Shown piece by piece: positions 18,000 through 26,881 of a DNA stretch of 64,000 nt. Origin of the DNA: Spirosoma oryzicola (GTDB lineage: Bacteria; Bacteroidota; Bacteroidia; Cytophagales; Spirosomataceae); assembly GCF_021233055.1 (NCBI RefSeq), contig NZ_CP089538.1:539501-603500 (forward strand), in the 5' to 3' direction. Both the position numbers and the translations under genes were made by a program. How positions within the stretch are numbered: position 1 is the stretch's first letter; the number at the start of each line of letters is the position of its first letter. The notes beneath the pieces were generated by a model that had not been told where the DNA came from, did no database searches, and saw nothing but the letters and a program-made list of their open reading frames with translations.

Positions 18000-18557
18000 G
18001 TGGTTCAACTCGCTTTTTATGGATTTGCTGCCCTGACGATAGGCGGAGCACTAGCCGTGTTACTAACCCGAAACGTACTGTATGCGGCCTTTTTCCTGTT
18101 GTTGACGCTGCTTGGTGTGGCAGGACTGTTCGTGCTGGCGAGCGCTGATTTTCTGGCAGTGGCCCAAATCATGATCTACGTTGGCGGGGTGCTGGTGCTG
18201 GTTATTTTCGGCGTGATGCTTACTCAAAAGAACGCATCATCAAACGCAGATAGTCAGTCGCCTAACCGCATTCCTGCCTTGAACCGTGCCGGAACGTACT
18301 CCTGGTTGCTCGCTTTGTGCGTAGCAGGTGGATTGTTTGTTGCTTTGTATACGTTGTTGGCGCGGGCTAATTTTTCGCTTTTGACTCGTCCAGTCGGCTG
18401 GAAAACAACGGTCGGTACTATTGGCAAGCAACTGATGACCGAATACGTCGTCCCGTTTGAGATCGTTGGTATTTTGCTATTGGCGTCCTTAGTTGGCGCA
18501 ACGTATCTAGCGGCACCACTAACCCAAAATCGTAATTCCGGTCGTAACGGCGTTTAA
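18000..18557 (+). CDS. nuoJ: NADH-quinone oxidoreductase subunit J
   Basis: 185 aa from GTG 18000, 19 bases after NuoI. There are five hydrophobic helices; the third carries the conserved AQIMIYVGGVLVLVIFGVM segment typical of NuoJ/ND6, a membrane subunit of complex I in the proton-pumping arm. The C-terminal helix (EIVGILLLASLVGATYLA) also fits the family. The stop codon overlaps that of the convergent TPM gene by four bases (18554-18557), leaving no room for a terminator between them. Confidence 0.9.
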   Translation: MVQLAFYGFAALTIGGALAVLLTRNVLYAAFFLLLTLLGVAGLFVLASADFLAVAQIMIYVGGVLVLVIFGVMLTQKNASSNADSQSPNRIPALNRAGTYSWLLALCVAGGLFVALYTLLARANFSLLTRPVGWKTTVGTIGKQLMTEYVVPFEIVGILLLASLVGATYLAAPLTQNRNSGRNGV

Positions 18558-19411
18558 TAATCACCACCCGCGCCACCACCGCCGAAGCTCCCACCGCCAA
18601 AGCCGCCAAAGTCGCTGCCACCACCGCCACCGCTCCAGCCACCTCCGCGTGAACCGCCCCAGCCGGAATACGTCGAGGTAGGGAAAAAGACGGGCGGAAA
18701 GAAACCTCCACCCCGGTTGCTTCCATTGCCTCCCCCTCGGTTGCGCCGGGAGATGATGAAGATGATAACGAAGATGATGACAACCCAGATCAGGAAACCT
18801 GCTCCGTCGCCATCTGACTGGTCTTTCGGATCCGCTTTGTACTCACCACTGGCACGCTGAATAATTTCAGTAGTTGCCTTGTCTAAGCCTTGATAGTACT
18901 GCTCCTGCTTGAATGCTGGTACAATGGTGTTGCTGATAATGCGTTTGGCAATGGCGTCGGGAATGGCTCCCTCGAGGCCGTAGCCAGTAGCAATAAAAAC
19001 TTTCCGCGTCTGCGTTGCCCAGGCAAGGACTAAGCCGTTGTTCTTGCCCTGCTGTCCAACCCCCCACTTTCTACCGACTTGAAAGGCAAAATCGCCGATA
19101 GGGTAAGGCTCCGTGGTTTTTACGATAACAACAGTGATCTGTGTCGATGTGGAATCGTTGTAGGCACGGAGTTTTTGCTCCAACTGATTGCGCTCGCTAC
19201 CGCTCAGAATACCCGCAAAGTCGTTCACCAAACGCGGTGGATTCGGTTTGTCAGGGATGACAGCGTCAGGAGTGCCCGTTGATGAATCCTGCGCCAGCAG
19301 ATGGTTTGGTAATGCCATAAAAAACAACAGCATGACCAGACTAATCGTGTGGGCGGTTCGGTATAGGAAGGTGGATACGTTCACGAAGTTATCAATCAAA
19401 CGAAATTTCAT
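18554..19411 (-). CDS. TPM-domain protein, membrane-anchored, Gly-rich tail (YgcG-like)
   Basis: 285 aa when started at 19411 (MKFRLIDNF); this gives a signal/anchor segment (HTISLVMLLFFMALPN, then LLAQ). Residues about 45-190 are the TPM domain (VNDFAGILSGSERNQLEQKL, TQITVVIVKTTEPYPIGDFA, NNGLVLAWATQTRKVFIATGYGLEGAIPD). A single transmembrane helix (FLIWVVIIFVIIFII) is followed by a Gly/Ser-rich tail (GGFGGGSFGGGGAGG). TPM proteins are implicated in membrane protein or photosystem quality control, but the bacterial role is unclear. It overlaps the end of the upstream TPM gene by 20 bases, so the pair is translationally coupled, with LemA upstream. Confidence 0.85.
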   Translation of the reverse strand: MKFRLIDNFVNVSTFLYRTAHTISLVMLLFFMALPNHLLAQDSSTGTPDAVIPDKPNPPRLVNDFAGILSGSERNQLEQKLRAYNDSTSTQITVVIVKTTEPYPIGDFAFQVGRKWGVGQQGKNNGLVLAWATQTRKVFIATGYGLEGAIPDAIAKRIISNTIVPAFKQEQYYQGLDKATTEIIQRASGEYKADPKDQSDGDGAGFLIWVVIIFVIIFIISRRNRGGGNGSNRGGGFFPPVFFPTSTYSGWGGSRGGGWSGGGGGSDFGGFGGGSFGGGGAGGDY

Positions 19412-19826
19412 CGGCGAGTTCGTTGGTATCGGTTTCGCCATCATACGGGAAATAATGCCGCAGTTGTTGTCCGGCTTTTTCGATGCCTCGGCTTAATCCT
19501 TCGGTGTATTGACCCGCTGCAAAGTGGCTGCGCATCAGCTCTTTTGTGCTTGCCCAAAAATCGGCGGGTACTTTCGAGTTGATACCTTTATCGCCGACTA
19601 AAGCAAACTTGCGGTCAACATGCGCCAGATAAAACAGCACACCGTTCTGTGCTTTTGTCTGGCGCATACCGAGCTGATCGAATACGGCGATAGCGCGTTG
19701 GACAGGATCTGAAGTCGGGCAATGTTGCTCAACATGCACCCGAATTTCTCCAGACGTGGCTTTCTCGGCCTGTCGAATGGCATCTACAATGCGTTGCTGA
19801 TCTTCGGGAGTAAATGGATTGTTCAT
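19392..19826 (-). CDS. TPM-domain protein, soluble
   Basis: 144 aa from MNNPFTPEDQQ (19826). The upstream in-frame ATG at 19868 lies inside a 13-bp hairpin. It has a TPM domain without signal peptide: IVDAIRQAEKATSGEIRVHVE, QTKAQNGVLFYLAHVDRKFALVGDKGIN, then FWASTKELMRSHFAAGQYTEGL. It is the middle gene of a LemA-TPM-TPM set, an arrangement very common in Bacteroidota. It probably forms a membrane-associated complex with its neighbours (inference). The biochemical activity is unknown. Confidence 0.85.
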   Translation of the reverse strand: MNNPFTPEDQQRIVDAIRQAEKATSGEIRVHVEQHCPTSDPVQRAIAVFDQLGMRQTKAQNGVLFYLAHVDRKFALVGDKGINSKVPADFWASTKELMRSHFAAGQYTEGLSRGIEKAGQQLRHYFPYDGETDTNELADEISFD

Positions 19827-19844
19827 GGCCGGGGCAACAATCTG

Positions 19845-19882
19845 CGCACCCGTGAGCCTGTTGTGCATAGCTCACGGGTGCG
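19845..19882 (-). other. 13-bp inverted repeat between LemA and TPM genes
   Basis: CGCACCCGTGAGC (19845-19857) and GCTCACGGGTGCG (19870-19882) pair perfectly around 12 bases. It lies just after the LemA stop on the minus strand. It lacks a T run, so it may be a partial terminator or an mRNA-stabilising hairpin. Confidence 0.6.
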
Positions 19883-19891
19883 GAAACTGGT

Positions 19892-20473
19892 TTAGAACTG
19901 CACGGTCGGTGCGCTTTGCGCTGCCTGCGACGCTTCAAAGAAGCCTTTTACGGGGAAGCCAAAAATACCGGCGAAAATATTGTTCGGGAATGACCGCACG
20001 GACTGATTGTAGGTTTTAACCGATCCATTGAAGTCGTTACGTGCCACAGCGATACGGTTTTCGGTTCCTTCCAACTGGGCTTGCAACTCCGAGAAATTCT
20101 GATTTGCTTTCAGGTTTGGATAGTTCTCCGCTACTGCTAACAACCGCGATAAAGAACCACTAAGCTGATCCTGAGCAGCCTGAAATTTCTGGATGTTTTC
20201 CGGTGTCAGTTGATCCGCGTTCAGATTGATCCCAGTTGCGTTAGCTCGGGCCTGTATTACAGCCGTCAGTGTACTTTTCTCAAAGGTAGCGGCTCCCTGT
20301 ACCGTTCGTACGAGGTTCGGAATAAGGTCGGCCCGACGTTGATATTGCGTTTGTACAAGCGACCATTTTTCCTGTACCTCGGTATCACTCTGGACAAGGC
20401 CGTTATAGGAGCTACAACCGTACATGCCCAAAATCAGGGCGACAACGATCACAATAATTAATGTTCTTGACAT
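19892..20473 (-). CDS. LemA family protein
   Basis: 193 aa. The N-terminus is a membrane/lipoprotein signal (LIIVIVVALILGMYGC, cysteine at residue 20). The LemA signature follows: SYNGLVQSDTEVQEKWSLVQTQYQRRADLIPNLV, then ENYPNLKANQNFSELQAQLEGTENRIAVARNDFN and the terminal NNIFAGIFGF. LemA proteins are long helical hairpins at the cell envelope with unknown mechanism. First gene of the LemA-TPM-TPM set. Confidence 0.92.
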   Translation of the reverse strand: MSRTLIIVIVVALILGMYGCSSYNGLVQSDTEVQEKWSLVQTQYQRRADLIPNLVRTVQGAATFEKSTLTAVIQARANATGINLNADQLTPENIQKFQAAQDQLSGSLSRLLAVAENYPNLKANQNFSELQAQLEGTENRIAVARNDFNGSVKTYNQSVRSFPNNIFAGIFGFPVKGFFEASQAAQSAPTVQF

Positions 20474-20547
20474 GGTTTTTTAGGATGGTACTGTGTTATT
20501 GAGTCAAAGTTGAACAAAACTTGTTAGGATGTAAACTTAAAACTGGG

Positions 20548-22005
20548 TCAACGGTTTTTTTCCGCTGTTGCCCACCGGTTTGGGTTGATGATTGGTAGGG
20601 GATACGTGTCGCCCAGCGTAACCCTATATTGTGCCTGATCGGCAACCGATAAGTTGTAAACAGAATGAATTTTTTCTGCCGGAACAGCCGCTAATTCCGG
20701 AAGCCAGCGCTTAACGTATTCTCCCGCTTCGTCGAAACGCACCGCCTGATCATACACGTTGATTGTGCGGTTTTCGTGGGGATCATTGCTTACATCGGCG
20801 ACGTAGTTCCAGCTACCCCAGTTGGTACAAGGATCGTAATCGACAAGCAGGCTTTCGAAATAAGAGGCACCCCATGTCCAGATAACGCCCAGGTCGTTAG
20901 CGAGAAAACGGCTGACGGTCTGCCGCCCCCGGTTAGACATAAAGCCTGTCGCGTTTAACTCCCGCATGTTTGCGTCGATAAACGGAATTCCCGTTTTCCC
21001 CTCAGCCCACTGTTCGAAGAGAGTTTTGTCACGAAGCCATGGCTTATTCAAATTTTGCTGTATTCCGCTTGGTTTGAAAAGTCTTGATCCGTACCGGAGA
21101 GCGGTAAACCGAAAGAAGTCGCGCCAAATCAGGTCCGATAGAATACGCTCGGTCGAGTCGTTTTTGGCGCGGTCTGCCTGATAGCGCATAACCTCCTGAT
21201 AAATCAATCGAGGAGACAAACAACCCAGCGCTAGCCATGCCGAAAACTTCGATGGATAATCGTCGCTGGGTAGTCCGTTTCTGGCGTCCTCGTACGTTTT
21301 AACGAGTTCATTTTCCCAGATGTACTGATGCAGCCGCTGAACTCCCGTCGTCTCTCCGCCCGCGTACCGACTGGTTGTATTTTCGTTGATTTGGTATGCC
21401 TCATCCACGTCCGAAAAACCAAACGAAGCTAGTGAAGGTAGTTCCTGCGTTGGAATTCCCGGAACGAGCCGGACCGTTTGGGGCTCGGCGATTGGTTTCC
21501 GTACGGCGGTATAGGGTTCAACGGAGTTATGGAATTCCGTAAAGCTTTTGGGCAGTCGTGAAACCCAGAACGGTAAATCGCGAACGTGGTACAGCGTCGA
21601 TACCCAGAACAGATCAATGTCAATGTTGATTGGCTTGAGCAGCTTGCTTAGATCCGATTCCGTATCCGTCTCTTCTTCGGCAACTTCTTTGCTGGCGTAG
21701 ATGGCTTCCGCGTCAATTTCTTCCGCTAGCTGAGCCAGTATTTTGGCCGAGTGACCGACGCGTATGATTAGATCAGCGCCTTTGGCCTGGAGTGATCTAC
21801 GCAGGTCCGCTACCGCTTCAATCATGAACTTGGCGCGGTAAATCCCGGTTCGGCGAAAACCAAGCTCAGGTAATTCGTCGAACCAGCGCGGTTCGAAAAC
21901 ATACACCGGAAGAACCTCGTCCGCCATTTCGACGGCGCGGGCGAACCCTTCGTTATCGTGAAGGCGCAGATCGTTTCGGAACCAGTATAAAATTCGTTTA
22001 GGCAT
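20548..22005 (-). CDS. Cryptochrome/photolyase family protein, DASH type
   Basis: 485 aa. The N-terminal photolyase alpha/beta domain begins KRILYWFRNDLRLHDNEG. The C-terminal FAD-binding helical domain has YPSKFSAWLALGCLSPR, GKTGIPFIDANMREL, GFMSNRGRQTVSRFLAND and LVDYDPCTNWGSWNYV. The NWGSWNY segment and overall length fit CRY-DASH, which repairs cyclobutane pyrimidine dimers in single-stranded DNA or acts as a blue-light sensor. FAD and probably a folate antenna are bound. It stands alone on the minus strand, with 74 bases to LemA. Confidence 0.92.
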   Translation of the reverse strand: MPKRILYWFRNDLRLHDNEGFARAVEMADEVLPVYVFEPRWFDELPELGFRRTGIYRAKFMIEAVADLRRSLQAKGADLIIRVGHSAKILAQLAEEIDAEAIYASKEVAEEETDTESDLSKLLKPINIDIDLFWVSTLYHVRDLPFWVSRLPKSFTEFHNSVEPYTAVRKPIAEPQTVRLVPGIPTQELPSLASFGFSDVDEAYQINENTTSRYAGGETTGVQRLHQYIWENELVKTYEDARNGLPSDDYPSKFSAWLALGCLSPRLIYQEVMRYQADRAKNDSTERILSDLIWRDFFRFTALRYGSRLFKPSGIQQNLNKPWLRDKTLFEQWAEGKTGIPFIDANMRELNATGFMSNRGRQTVSRFLANDLGVIWTWGASYFESLLVDYDPCTNWGSWNYVADVSNDPHENRTINVYDQAVRFDEAGEYVKRWLPELAAVPAEKIHSVYNLSVADQAQYRVTLGDTYPLPIINPNRWATAEKNR

Positions 22006-22087
22006 AATTGTGTACAGTAACCGAGTTTGCAGTAAGCAGAAACAATATCGAAAGGCTACAGTTCCATCTGGCCTTGTTAGCGTCTGG

Positions 22088-22894
22088 TTATTGCTCGTTC
22101 AACCCCCAGTTGTAATCCAGATAAGAGATTGGCGTATCCCGATTGATTTTTGCTGACGAGTAGCGGTTTACCCAGTAATCAACCGATTTGTTACTTTTCT
22201 GCCAATCGCTTTTGTACCAGTCAAAAATTTTCGAAAGACTCGCTCTTTGTGGACTAATGGCATTTTTGGCCGGATTGTTTAGAAAGTCGCTGCCTTGCTC
22301 GTCTAACTGATCGATAAGTTTGTCGGGTTGGTACGCTTCATTCCGTAGGCGAGGACCTAACGTGGCTGCGGGTACCAACGCGAAGTGGATTCGGGGTTCG
22401 TTGAATTGCTTACGCAGCACACTGCGCTCGATATGGTCAAGGCTCATGTCTTTACCCCCGATTTTAAAGAATTTGCTCGCCCAGGGCGTTGTTACAAACG
22501 GTATCTGAACTTTAGAACCGATGTCTTTAATACTCGCGACCGGGTAATGATTCAAAATCAACTGGATGGTATAGGCATTATACGCATTGATCCAGTAAGC
22601 CATCTGCTCATTTCTGGACCACTTATCCGCTGGTGGATTGTTACTAAGCATGTCCAGATACTTTGTCAGCTCTTTCTGGTCATGTTTAAAACCTCTGTAA
22701 TTGACAAGACCCTTTTCGTTGACGTACTTTTTTAGCAACCTGTCGTAGAGAGTATGGTTAACTGGAACACCCGTTGTGGAGGCATTTGTTGGTGTAGTGA
22801 CCCCTACTGAGAAAGGTATAACAAAGGCCGTCAGACTTATGAACAGACAGCTGACAATGCCGGTGATTGCTATTTTTAGCAAGGAAGGTGTCAT
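22088..22894 (-). CDS. DUF547 domain protein, exported
   Basis: 268 aa with an N-terminal signal/anchor (LLKIAITGIVSCLFISLTAFVI). The DUF547 region spans about residues 75-240: MAYWINAYNAYTIQLILNHYP, IERSVLRKQFNEPRIHFAL, RNEAY. Family members usually continue HFAL with a cysteine-containing stretch (VCAS..CPPLR type). Here it reads VPAATLGPRLR, so both usual cysteines are absent. The family may be papain-like; loss of cysteine would make this copy catalytically inactive. It is divergent from the SDR gene. Confidence 0.82.
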   Translation of the reverse strand: MTPSLLKIAITGIVSCLFISLTAFVIPFSVGVTTPTNASTTGVPVNHTLYDRLLKKYVNEKGLVNYRGFKHDQKELTKYLDMLSNNPPADKWSRNEQMAYWINAYNAYTIQLILNHYPVASIKDIGSKVQIPFVTTPWASKFFKIGGKDMSLDHIERSVLRKQFNEPRIHFALVPAATLGPRLRNEAYQPDKLIDQLDEQGSDFLNNPAKNAISPQRASLSKIFDWYKSDWQKSNKSVDYWVNRYSSAKINRDTPISYLDYNWGLNEQ

Positions 22895-22982
22895 TAAAAT
22901 TTGTTTGTTTACGATTATGGGCGCAAATAAGCGTCAAAAACTGAAACCTCAGCCGTTTGGCTGACGTAACGAATCGAACGCA

Positions 22983-23771
22983 ATGAATCTTGATTTAACT
23001 GGAAAAACCGCTCTTGTTGGGGGGAGCACCCAAGGGATTGGCCGTGCTTCGGCCATTGAATTAGCGCTATTGGGTGCTAACATTGTGCTTATGGCCCGGA
23101 ATGAAGAAACGCTCAAGACCACACTGGCTGACTTGGACACGACAAAAGGGCAACTACATCGATACCTGGTCATTGATTTTAGCCAGCCGGGAGCCGTTGC
23201 AACAGCGGTCGCGAATCATTTGGCCCAGTTTCCAGACGTACACATCCTCGTTAACAATACGGGCGGTCCGGCAGGTGGACCCATCATCGACGCCACACCG
23301 GAAGAGTTTACGCATACATTTCACAACCATTTGCTCAATAATCAGTCCTTAGTTCAGGCGGTGGTGCCCGCTATGAAGCAAGCCGGTTATGGCCGGATCG
23401 TGAATATCATTTCTACATCAGTCAAACAACCCATTGTGGGGCTGGGCGTGTCGAATACCATCCGGGGAGCGGTGGCTCAGTGGGCTAAAACGTTGTCGCT
23501 GGAGATCGCGCGTTTTGGCATTACGGTGAATAACGTCTTGCCCGGTTATACGCGTACGGCCCGTCTGGACTCCGTGTTGGCCATGCGCGCCAAAGCATCG
23601 GGTAAGACGGAAGACGAAGTGTCGGCTCAGATGGAAAGCGAAATTCCTACGGGTCGGTTTTCAACCGCTGAAGAGGTAGCAGCCGCCGTCGCGTTTTTGT
23701 GTACGCCCGCAGCCGCGTCGATCAATGGGATCAACGTTCCGGTGGATGGCGGTAAGACGGGAAGCTTATAA
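22983..23771 (+). CDS. SDR family oxidoreductase with non-canonical active site
   Basis: 262 aa. The Rossmann motif is GGSTQGIG (residues 13-20, instead of TGxxxGIG) and NNTGGP (91-96) replaces the usual NNAG. The catalytic serine region is IISTSVKQP (142-150). At the place of the YxxxK catalytic pair the sequence is SNTIR (157-161). The Tyr and Lys are therefore Ser and Arg. The C-terminal substrate lid and AASINGINVPVDGG end are typical of FabG-like SDRs. A recognised SDR subgroup has the SNxxR pattern; its reaction is uncertain, and classical dehydrogenase chemistry should not be assumed. Confidence 0.85.
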   Translation: MNLDLTGKTALVGGSTQGIGRASAIELALLGANIVLMARNEETLKTTLADLDTTKGQLHRYLVIDFSQPGAVATAVANHLAQFPDVHILVNNTGGPAGGPIIDATPEEFTHTFHNHLLNNQSLVQAVVPAMKQAGYGRIVNIISTSVKQPIVGLGVSNTIRGAVAQWAKTLSLEIARFGITVNNVLPGYTRTARLDSVLAMRAKASGKTEDEVSAQMESEIPTGRFSTAEEVAAAVAFLCTPAAASINGINVPVDGGKTGSL

Positions 23772-23780
23772 ACGAGTCGC

Positions 23781-23826
23781 TGGTCATTGTGGTGCCGGAT
23801 ACTCATACCCGGCACCACAATGACCA
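23781..23826. terminator. Perfect 18-bp hairpin between convergent SDR and response-regulator genes
   Basis: Arms 23781-23798 and 23809-23826 are exact reverse complements with a 10-base loop. They sit ten bases past the SDR stop and five bases from the end of the convergent regulator gene. There is no clear T run on either side, so it is a probable bidirectional terminator by position rather than by sequence. Confidence 0.65.
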
Positions 23827-23830
23827 TACG

Positions 23831-24490
23831 TTACACCAGGCTGTTTTTAAACGCGTAGGCTACCATACCTGCCGTATTTTTGGTGCCCGTTTTTTCCAGA
23901 ATGCGTAGCCGGTGTCCTTCAACGGTACGCGGGCTGAGAAAGATTTTTTCGCTGATTTCATTCGTTGACAGCCCTTCGCAAATCAGCGTTAGTACTTCCT
24001 TCTCCCGTTCGGAAAGGAGAATTTTACTGTTATAAAATGAGTTGGCTGGTTTGTTAACCGTGGTTTTATTAGTCATTTTGCGAAGCATCGCTCTGGAAAC
24101 GAATTCGTTCAAATAAACGCCTTCGTCCATAACCTTCCGAATCGCCTTTTCCACTTCACCCGCTTCGGCATCTTTCAGCAGATACCCGCTAACTCCTTTT
24201 TCGAGCAGGTGCAGCACCATCCGGTCTTCATCGTGCATAGTGAGCACGACAATCTTGACCAGGGGGTAATTCTCACGGAGATAATCAGCCGTTGCTGTAC
24301 CGTCCAGCACCGGCATTTGCAGGTCCAGCAGAACGACATCCGGCGTTTTGCGGGGAATTTTATCGATGAGATCTTGTCCGTTTCCTGCTTCGAGAATAAG
24401 TTCGAAGTCATGAATCTGGCCCAGGATAGTAGCCATACCGACTCGGAATAGCGTGTGGTCGTCGCAGAGTGCCAGTTTAATTTTTCGCAT
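23831..24490 (-). CDS. Response regulator, NarL/LuxR family
   Basis: 219 aa. The receiver domain (residues 1-120) has the acidic pair D10/D11, phosphoacceptor D56 (VVLLD), T and K (LTMHDED, YLLKDA). A linker follows, then a LuxR-type helix-turn-helix (LLSEREKEVLTLICEGLSTNEISEKIFLSPRTVEGHRLRILEKTG, about 155-205). Its partner kinase gene is 115 bases upstream in the same direction, so together they are a two-component system. The signal and targets are not deducible. Confidence 0.93.
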   Translation of the reverse strand: MRKIKLALCDDHTLFRVGMATILGQIHDFELILEAGNGQDLIDKIPRKTPDVVLLDLQMPVLDGTATADYLRENYPLVKIVVLTMHDEDRMVLHLLEKGVSGYLLKDAEAGEVEKAIRKVMDEGVYLNEFVSRAMLRKMTNKTTVNKPANSFYNSKILLSEREKEVLTLICEGLSTNEISEKIFLSPRTVEGHRLRILEKTGTKNTAGMVAYAFKNSLV

Positions 24491-24605
24491 GAGCGTAGAG
24501 GTAAGGTTCTATTAGTAATTTGTTGGTCGTATTTGTCATCTGCCGGGAAAACAGCTTGACACAAAAAAGTAAGCAAACAAACGAACAACTAAACAGACAA
24601 GCAAA

Positions 24606-25427
24606 TCAACCTAGTAATGGGGCGGGTTGGGCAACTTGCAAGCGTATTTGGACATGAATTTGCGAGCCGCGACCGGGAGCAACATCGAAGGTGGCATGGC
24701 CGTCAACTACGCTCAGGCGGCTTTCAATATTTCGTAGACCCAGACCACCTTGTTTGCTTTCCGTGACAGCGTCGAAGTCAAAGCCTATGCCGTCGTCCAG
24801 TACGGACAAACGCACGATGTCGGAAAGGCATTGCAACTGAATAACAATATGCTTGGCCCGCGCATGACGGATGGCATTGTTGACAAGCTCCTGCGCGATG
24901 CGGTACAGCATCAGGTCAATGGCTGATGATAACTGATTGATTGTTTCAGGATAGTCCAGCTGCACATCCAGTTCACTGTCACTGGCGCGGTCGGCCAGTT
25001 CTTCCAGCGCGGGCAGCAAACCAAACCGGTCGAGGGTTGTCGGAACCAGATCACGGCTGATACGACGGACATTGGTCATCATATCGTCAATGATGGAGCG
25101 GGTTTTTTCGATCTGTAAACTGGCCCGGATGTTATCTTCGTTAAGTTGGCGCTCCAGTTGATTCAGGCTCATTTTGGTCACGGAGAGCATGGTGCCAATA
25201 CCGTCGTGCAAATCTTCGGCCAGCCGTCTTCGCTCTTCTTCCTGCCCCCGAAAGGTAGCCGTCATCAGTTCGCGTCGGTGCTGCTCCTGTAATTCTTTAA
25301 GGGCTAGTTGCTGCTTTGCCTGTTTTTGTTGGTAATAAGCCACGAAGATGATGATGAACACCGCCATCATCAGCAACACAACTGTACCAACGGCAATAAC
25401 AAAACCAGAATCCATTGATGAAATCAA
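24606..25427 (-). CDS. Sensor histidine kinase, HisKA_3 type
   Basis: 273 aa with one transmembrane helix (about residues 8-30) and no periplasmic sensor domain. The dimerisation/phosphoacceptor motif EERRRLAEDLHDGIGTMLS places the phosphorylated histidine at H74. The HATPase_c part shows LVNNAIRHARA (N box) and DDGIGFD plus GGLGLRNIESR (G boxes). It matches the NarL-type regulator downstream. With almost no extracellular part, the signal is probably intracellular or comes from the membrane protein encoded just upstream (25565-26239). Confidence 0.9.
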   Translation of the reverse strand: MISSMDSGFVIAVGTVVLLMMAVFIIIFVAYYQQKQAKQQLALKELQEQHRRELMTATFRGQEEERRRLAEDLHDGIGTMLSVTKMSLNQLERQLNEDNIRASLQIEKTRSIIDDMMTNVRRISRDLVPTTLDRFGLLPALEELADRASDSELDVQLDYPETINQLSSAIDLMLYRIAQELVNNAIRHARAKHIVIQLQCLSDIVRLSVLDDGIGFDFDAVTESKQGGLGLRNIESRLSVVDGHATFDVAPGRGSQIHVQIRLQVAQPAPLLG

Positions 25428-25564
25428 TTATGACCAAAGCCAAATAAAGTAAAGTTGGCCAATTTGATCTGAACGTCAAAAAAATGAAATTACGATTGAG
25501 TGAGTGGTAGAAGACGTAATAGGCTGATTAGCATTAGCAGCGGTAAGGTATTAGCGGCAATTAG

Positions 25565-26239
25565 TTATAGCAGATTTCCCTTTTCGTACTTACTAAACCA
25601 AATCCCAATTGATGAAAACGTAACCAAAAAAAGAAAGAGGATATTGTTTATATTCCAGTACGTATCAAATAATTCATCGCTAACCAGCGATGGGTTGAAA
25701 ATGATTTTGCTGAAAATTGAAATAAAGAAAGTACCCGTCGCGTAAATAATTATGCCTGAGCTTATCCAGAATAAATTGTGAATGAGAATATTCCGAATGC
25801 GCATGTCTGATAAGATTTTATTGAAATAAAGCAGCGCCAGAATGATTATGTATAGTCTGTACGTTATTGAGCCTACAGGATCAGCTTCGAGACGTTTGAT
25901 ATTGACCAGACAGATAAGAAAAGAAAGTACAGCTAGCCCCGTGATTATACGTTTGGTCAATACGCTGTCGAAAGCTGAAAAATAAACAGTAGTCAGGAGT
26001 AAAATGCCGCCTAAGGGATATAGATTTAAGATAAAAAGATTATTTTTTGATTCCAGACCGAGCCAAATCATCCATGTATCACCAAGGAGATACATGCCAA
26101 AAAATAACAGAATTAGTTTAGATGATTTGCTTAAAACTTTATAGTTAGCGAGCCCTATCAGAATAGGGAAAATACTGCTAATATCTGAGATAAAATCTAA
26201 CGGATATTTGCCTGATAATAGCAGTAATCTTTCCAGCAT
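25565..26239 (-). CDS. Multi-pass membrane protein, unknown (about seven helices)
   Basis: 224 aa, strongly hydrophobic, with about seven predicted helices (for example LILLFFGMYLLGDTWMIWLGL, IITGLAVLSFLICLVNI, NILFLFLVTFSSIGIWF). No catalytic motif is visible. It is coded in AT-rich DNA unlike its neighbours. It lies upstream of the histidine kinase on the same strand (137-base gap). Bacteroidota two-component loci often carry such a gene, so a role as a membrane sensor partner is possible (inference). Confidence 0.7.
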   Translation of the reverse strand: MLERLLLLSGKYPLDFISDISSIFPILIGLANYKVLSKSSKLILLFFGMYLLGDTWMIWLGLESKNNLFILNLYPLGGILLLTTVYFSAFDSVLTKRIITGLAVLSFLICLVNIKRLEADPVGSITYRLYIIILALLYFNKILSDMRIRNILIHNLFWISSGIIIYATGTFFISIFSKIIFNPSLVSDELFDTYWNINNILFLFLVTFSSIGIWFSKYEKGNLL

Positions 26240-26253
26240 ACGTTCAACCGTTT

Positions 26254-26664
26254 TTAGTTATCTTCATCTCCACCACAGTGTCTTGGGCATGGCAGGCCAT
26301 CGCCAAGTGTAGCTGCGCTTTGGTTCATGTCTTTCAAGCCGGCACTGCCACTGTTGACGCCTATGTTCTTGCCTTTTGCATTAACGGCAGTCAACAAAAC
26401 GCGTGGCTTAAGCTGTCCGACTCCAACTTCGGTAGGATTTCCATCGGTATCCTCCCAACGCTTGGCATGGTGTACCCGAAGCCCGACGCAATCTGGATGG
26501 TTGAGAAGTTCTTTTATCTGATTAATTCCAAAATACTCGGAACGAACATAATCATCTGTCGACAGACCAACGGCTAGCTTACGATCACGATAAGCTTCTT
26601 TCATTGATTTGGTTTCAGAAGAATTTAAAAAACGTCCGGCGTTTTCACTAAACGGAGTAGTCAT
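26254..26664 (-). CDS. Unknown 136-aa protein with C-terminal CPRHCG motif
   Basis: No family recognised. It is polar, with no signal peptide or membrane segment. It contains YFGINQIKELLNHPDCVGLRVHHAKRWED and ends GDGLPCPRHCGGDEDN, where a CxxxC pair with His could bind metal. It is 14 bases upstream of the membrane-protein gene on the same strand, so it probably heads an operon with it and perhaps the two-component system. Confidence 0.6.
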   Translation of the reverse strand: MTTPFSENAGRFLNSSETKSMKEAYRDRKLAVGLSTDDYVRSEYFGINQIKELLNHPDCVGLRVHHAKRWEDTDGNPTEVGVGQLKPRVLLTAVNAKGKNIGVNSGSAGLKDMNQSAATLGDGLPCPRHCGGDEDN

Positions 26665-26881
26665 GTGCGTTTATAAAGAATAGTGATGGGTGGAAAGCTA
26701 TTAGTAAACCGTAGACTTTTCAATCGAAGGTACGCGTTTTGACGCGAATACTGCCTTTAGGTCTGCTGAATCAGGTAGTTCTACGTAGTGAATTAGGGGC
26801 TTCTCCTTAATTGTAAGTGCTGATAAAAAATCAGGGTTTTTGCTCTTACGCAGTCGGGTGTTGACCCGTTACCTTTGTATC

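Noticed and set aside
16810..18051. Long antisense Gly/Val-rich ORFs opposite the NuoI tail
   Set aside because: They are the reverse reading of the Pro/Lys repeats, not independent genes.
24540..24605. CAAA/CAAC-rich stretch between regulator and kinase as a tandem repeat
   Set aside because: It is irregular low-complexity sequence without a clear repeat unit.
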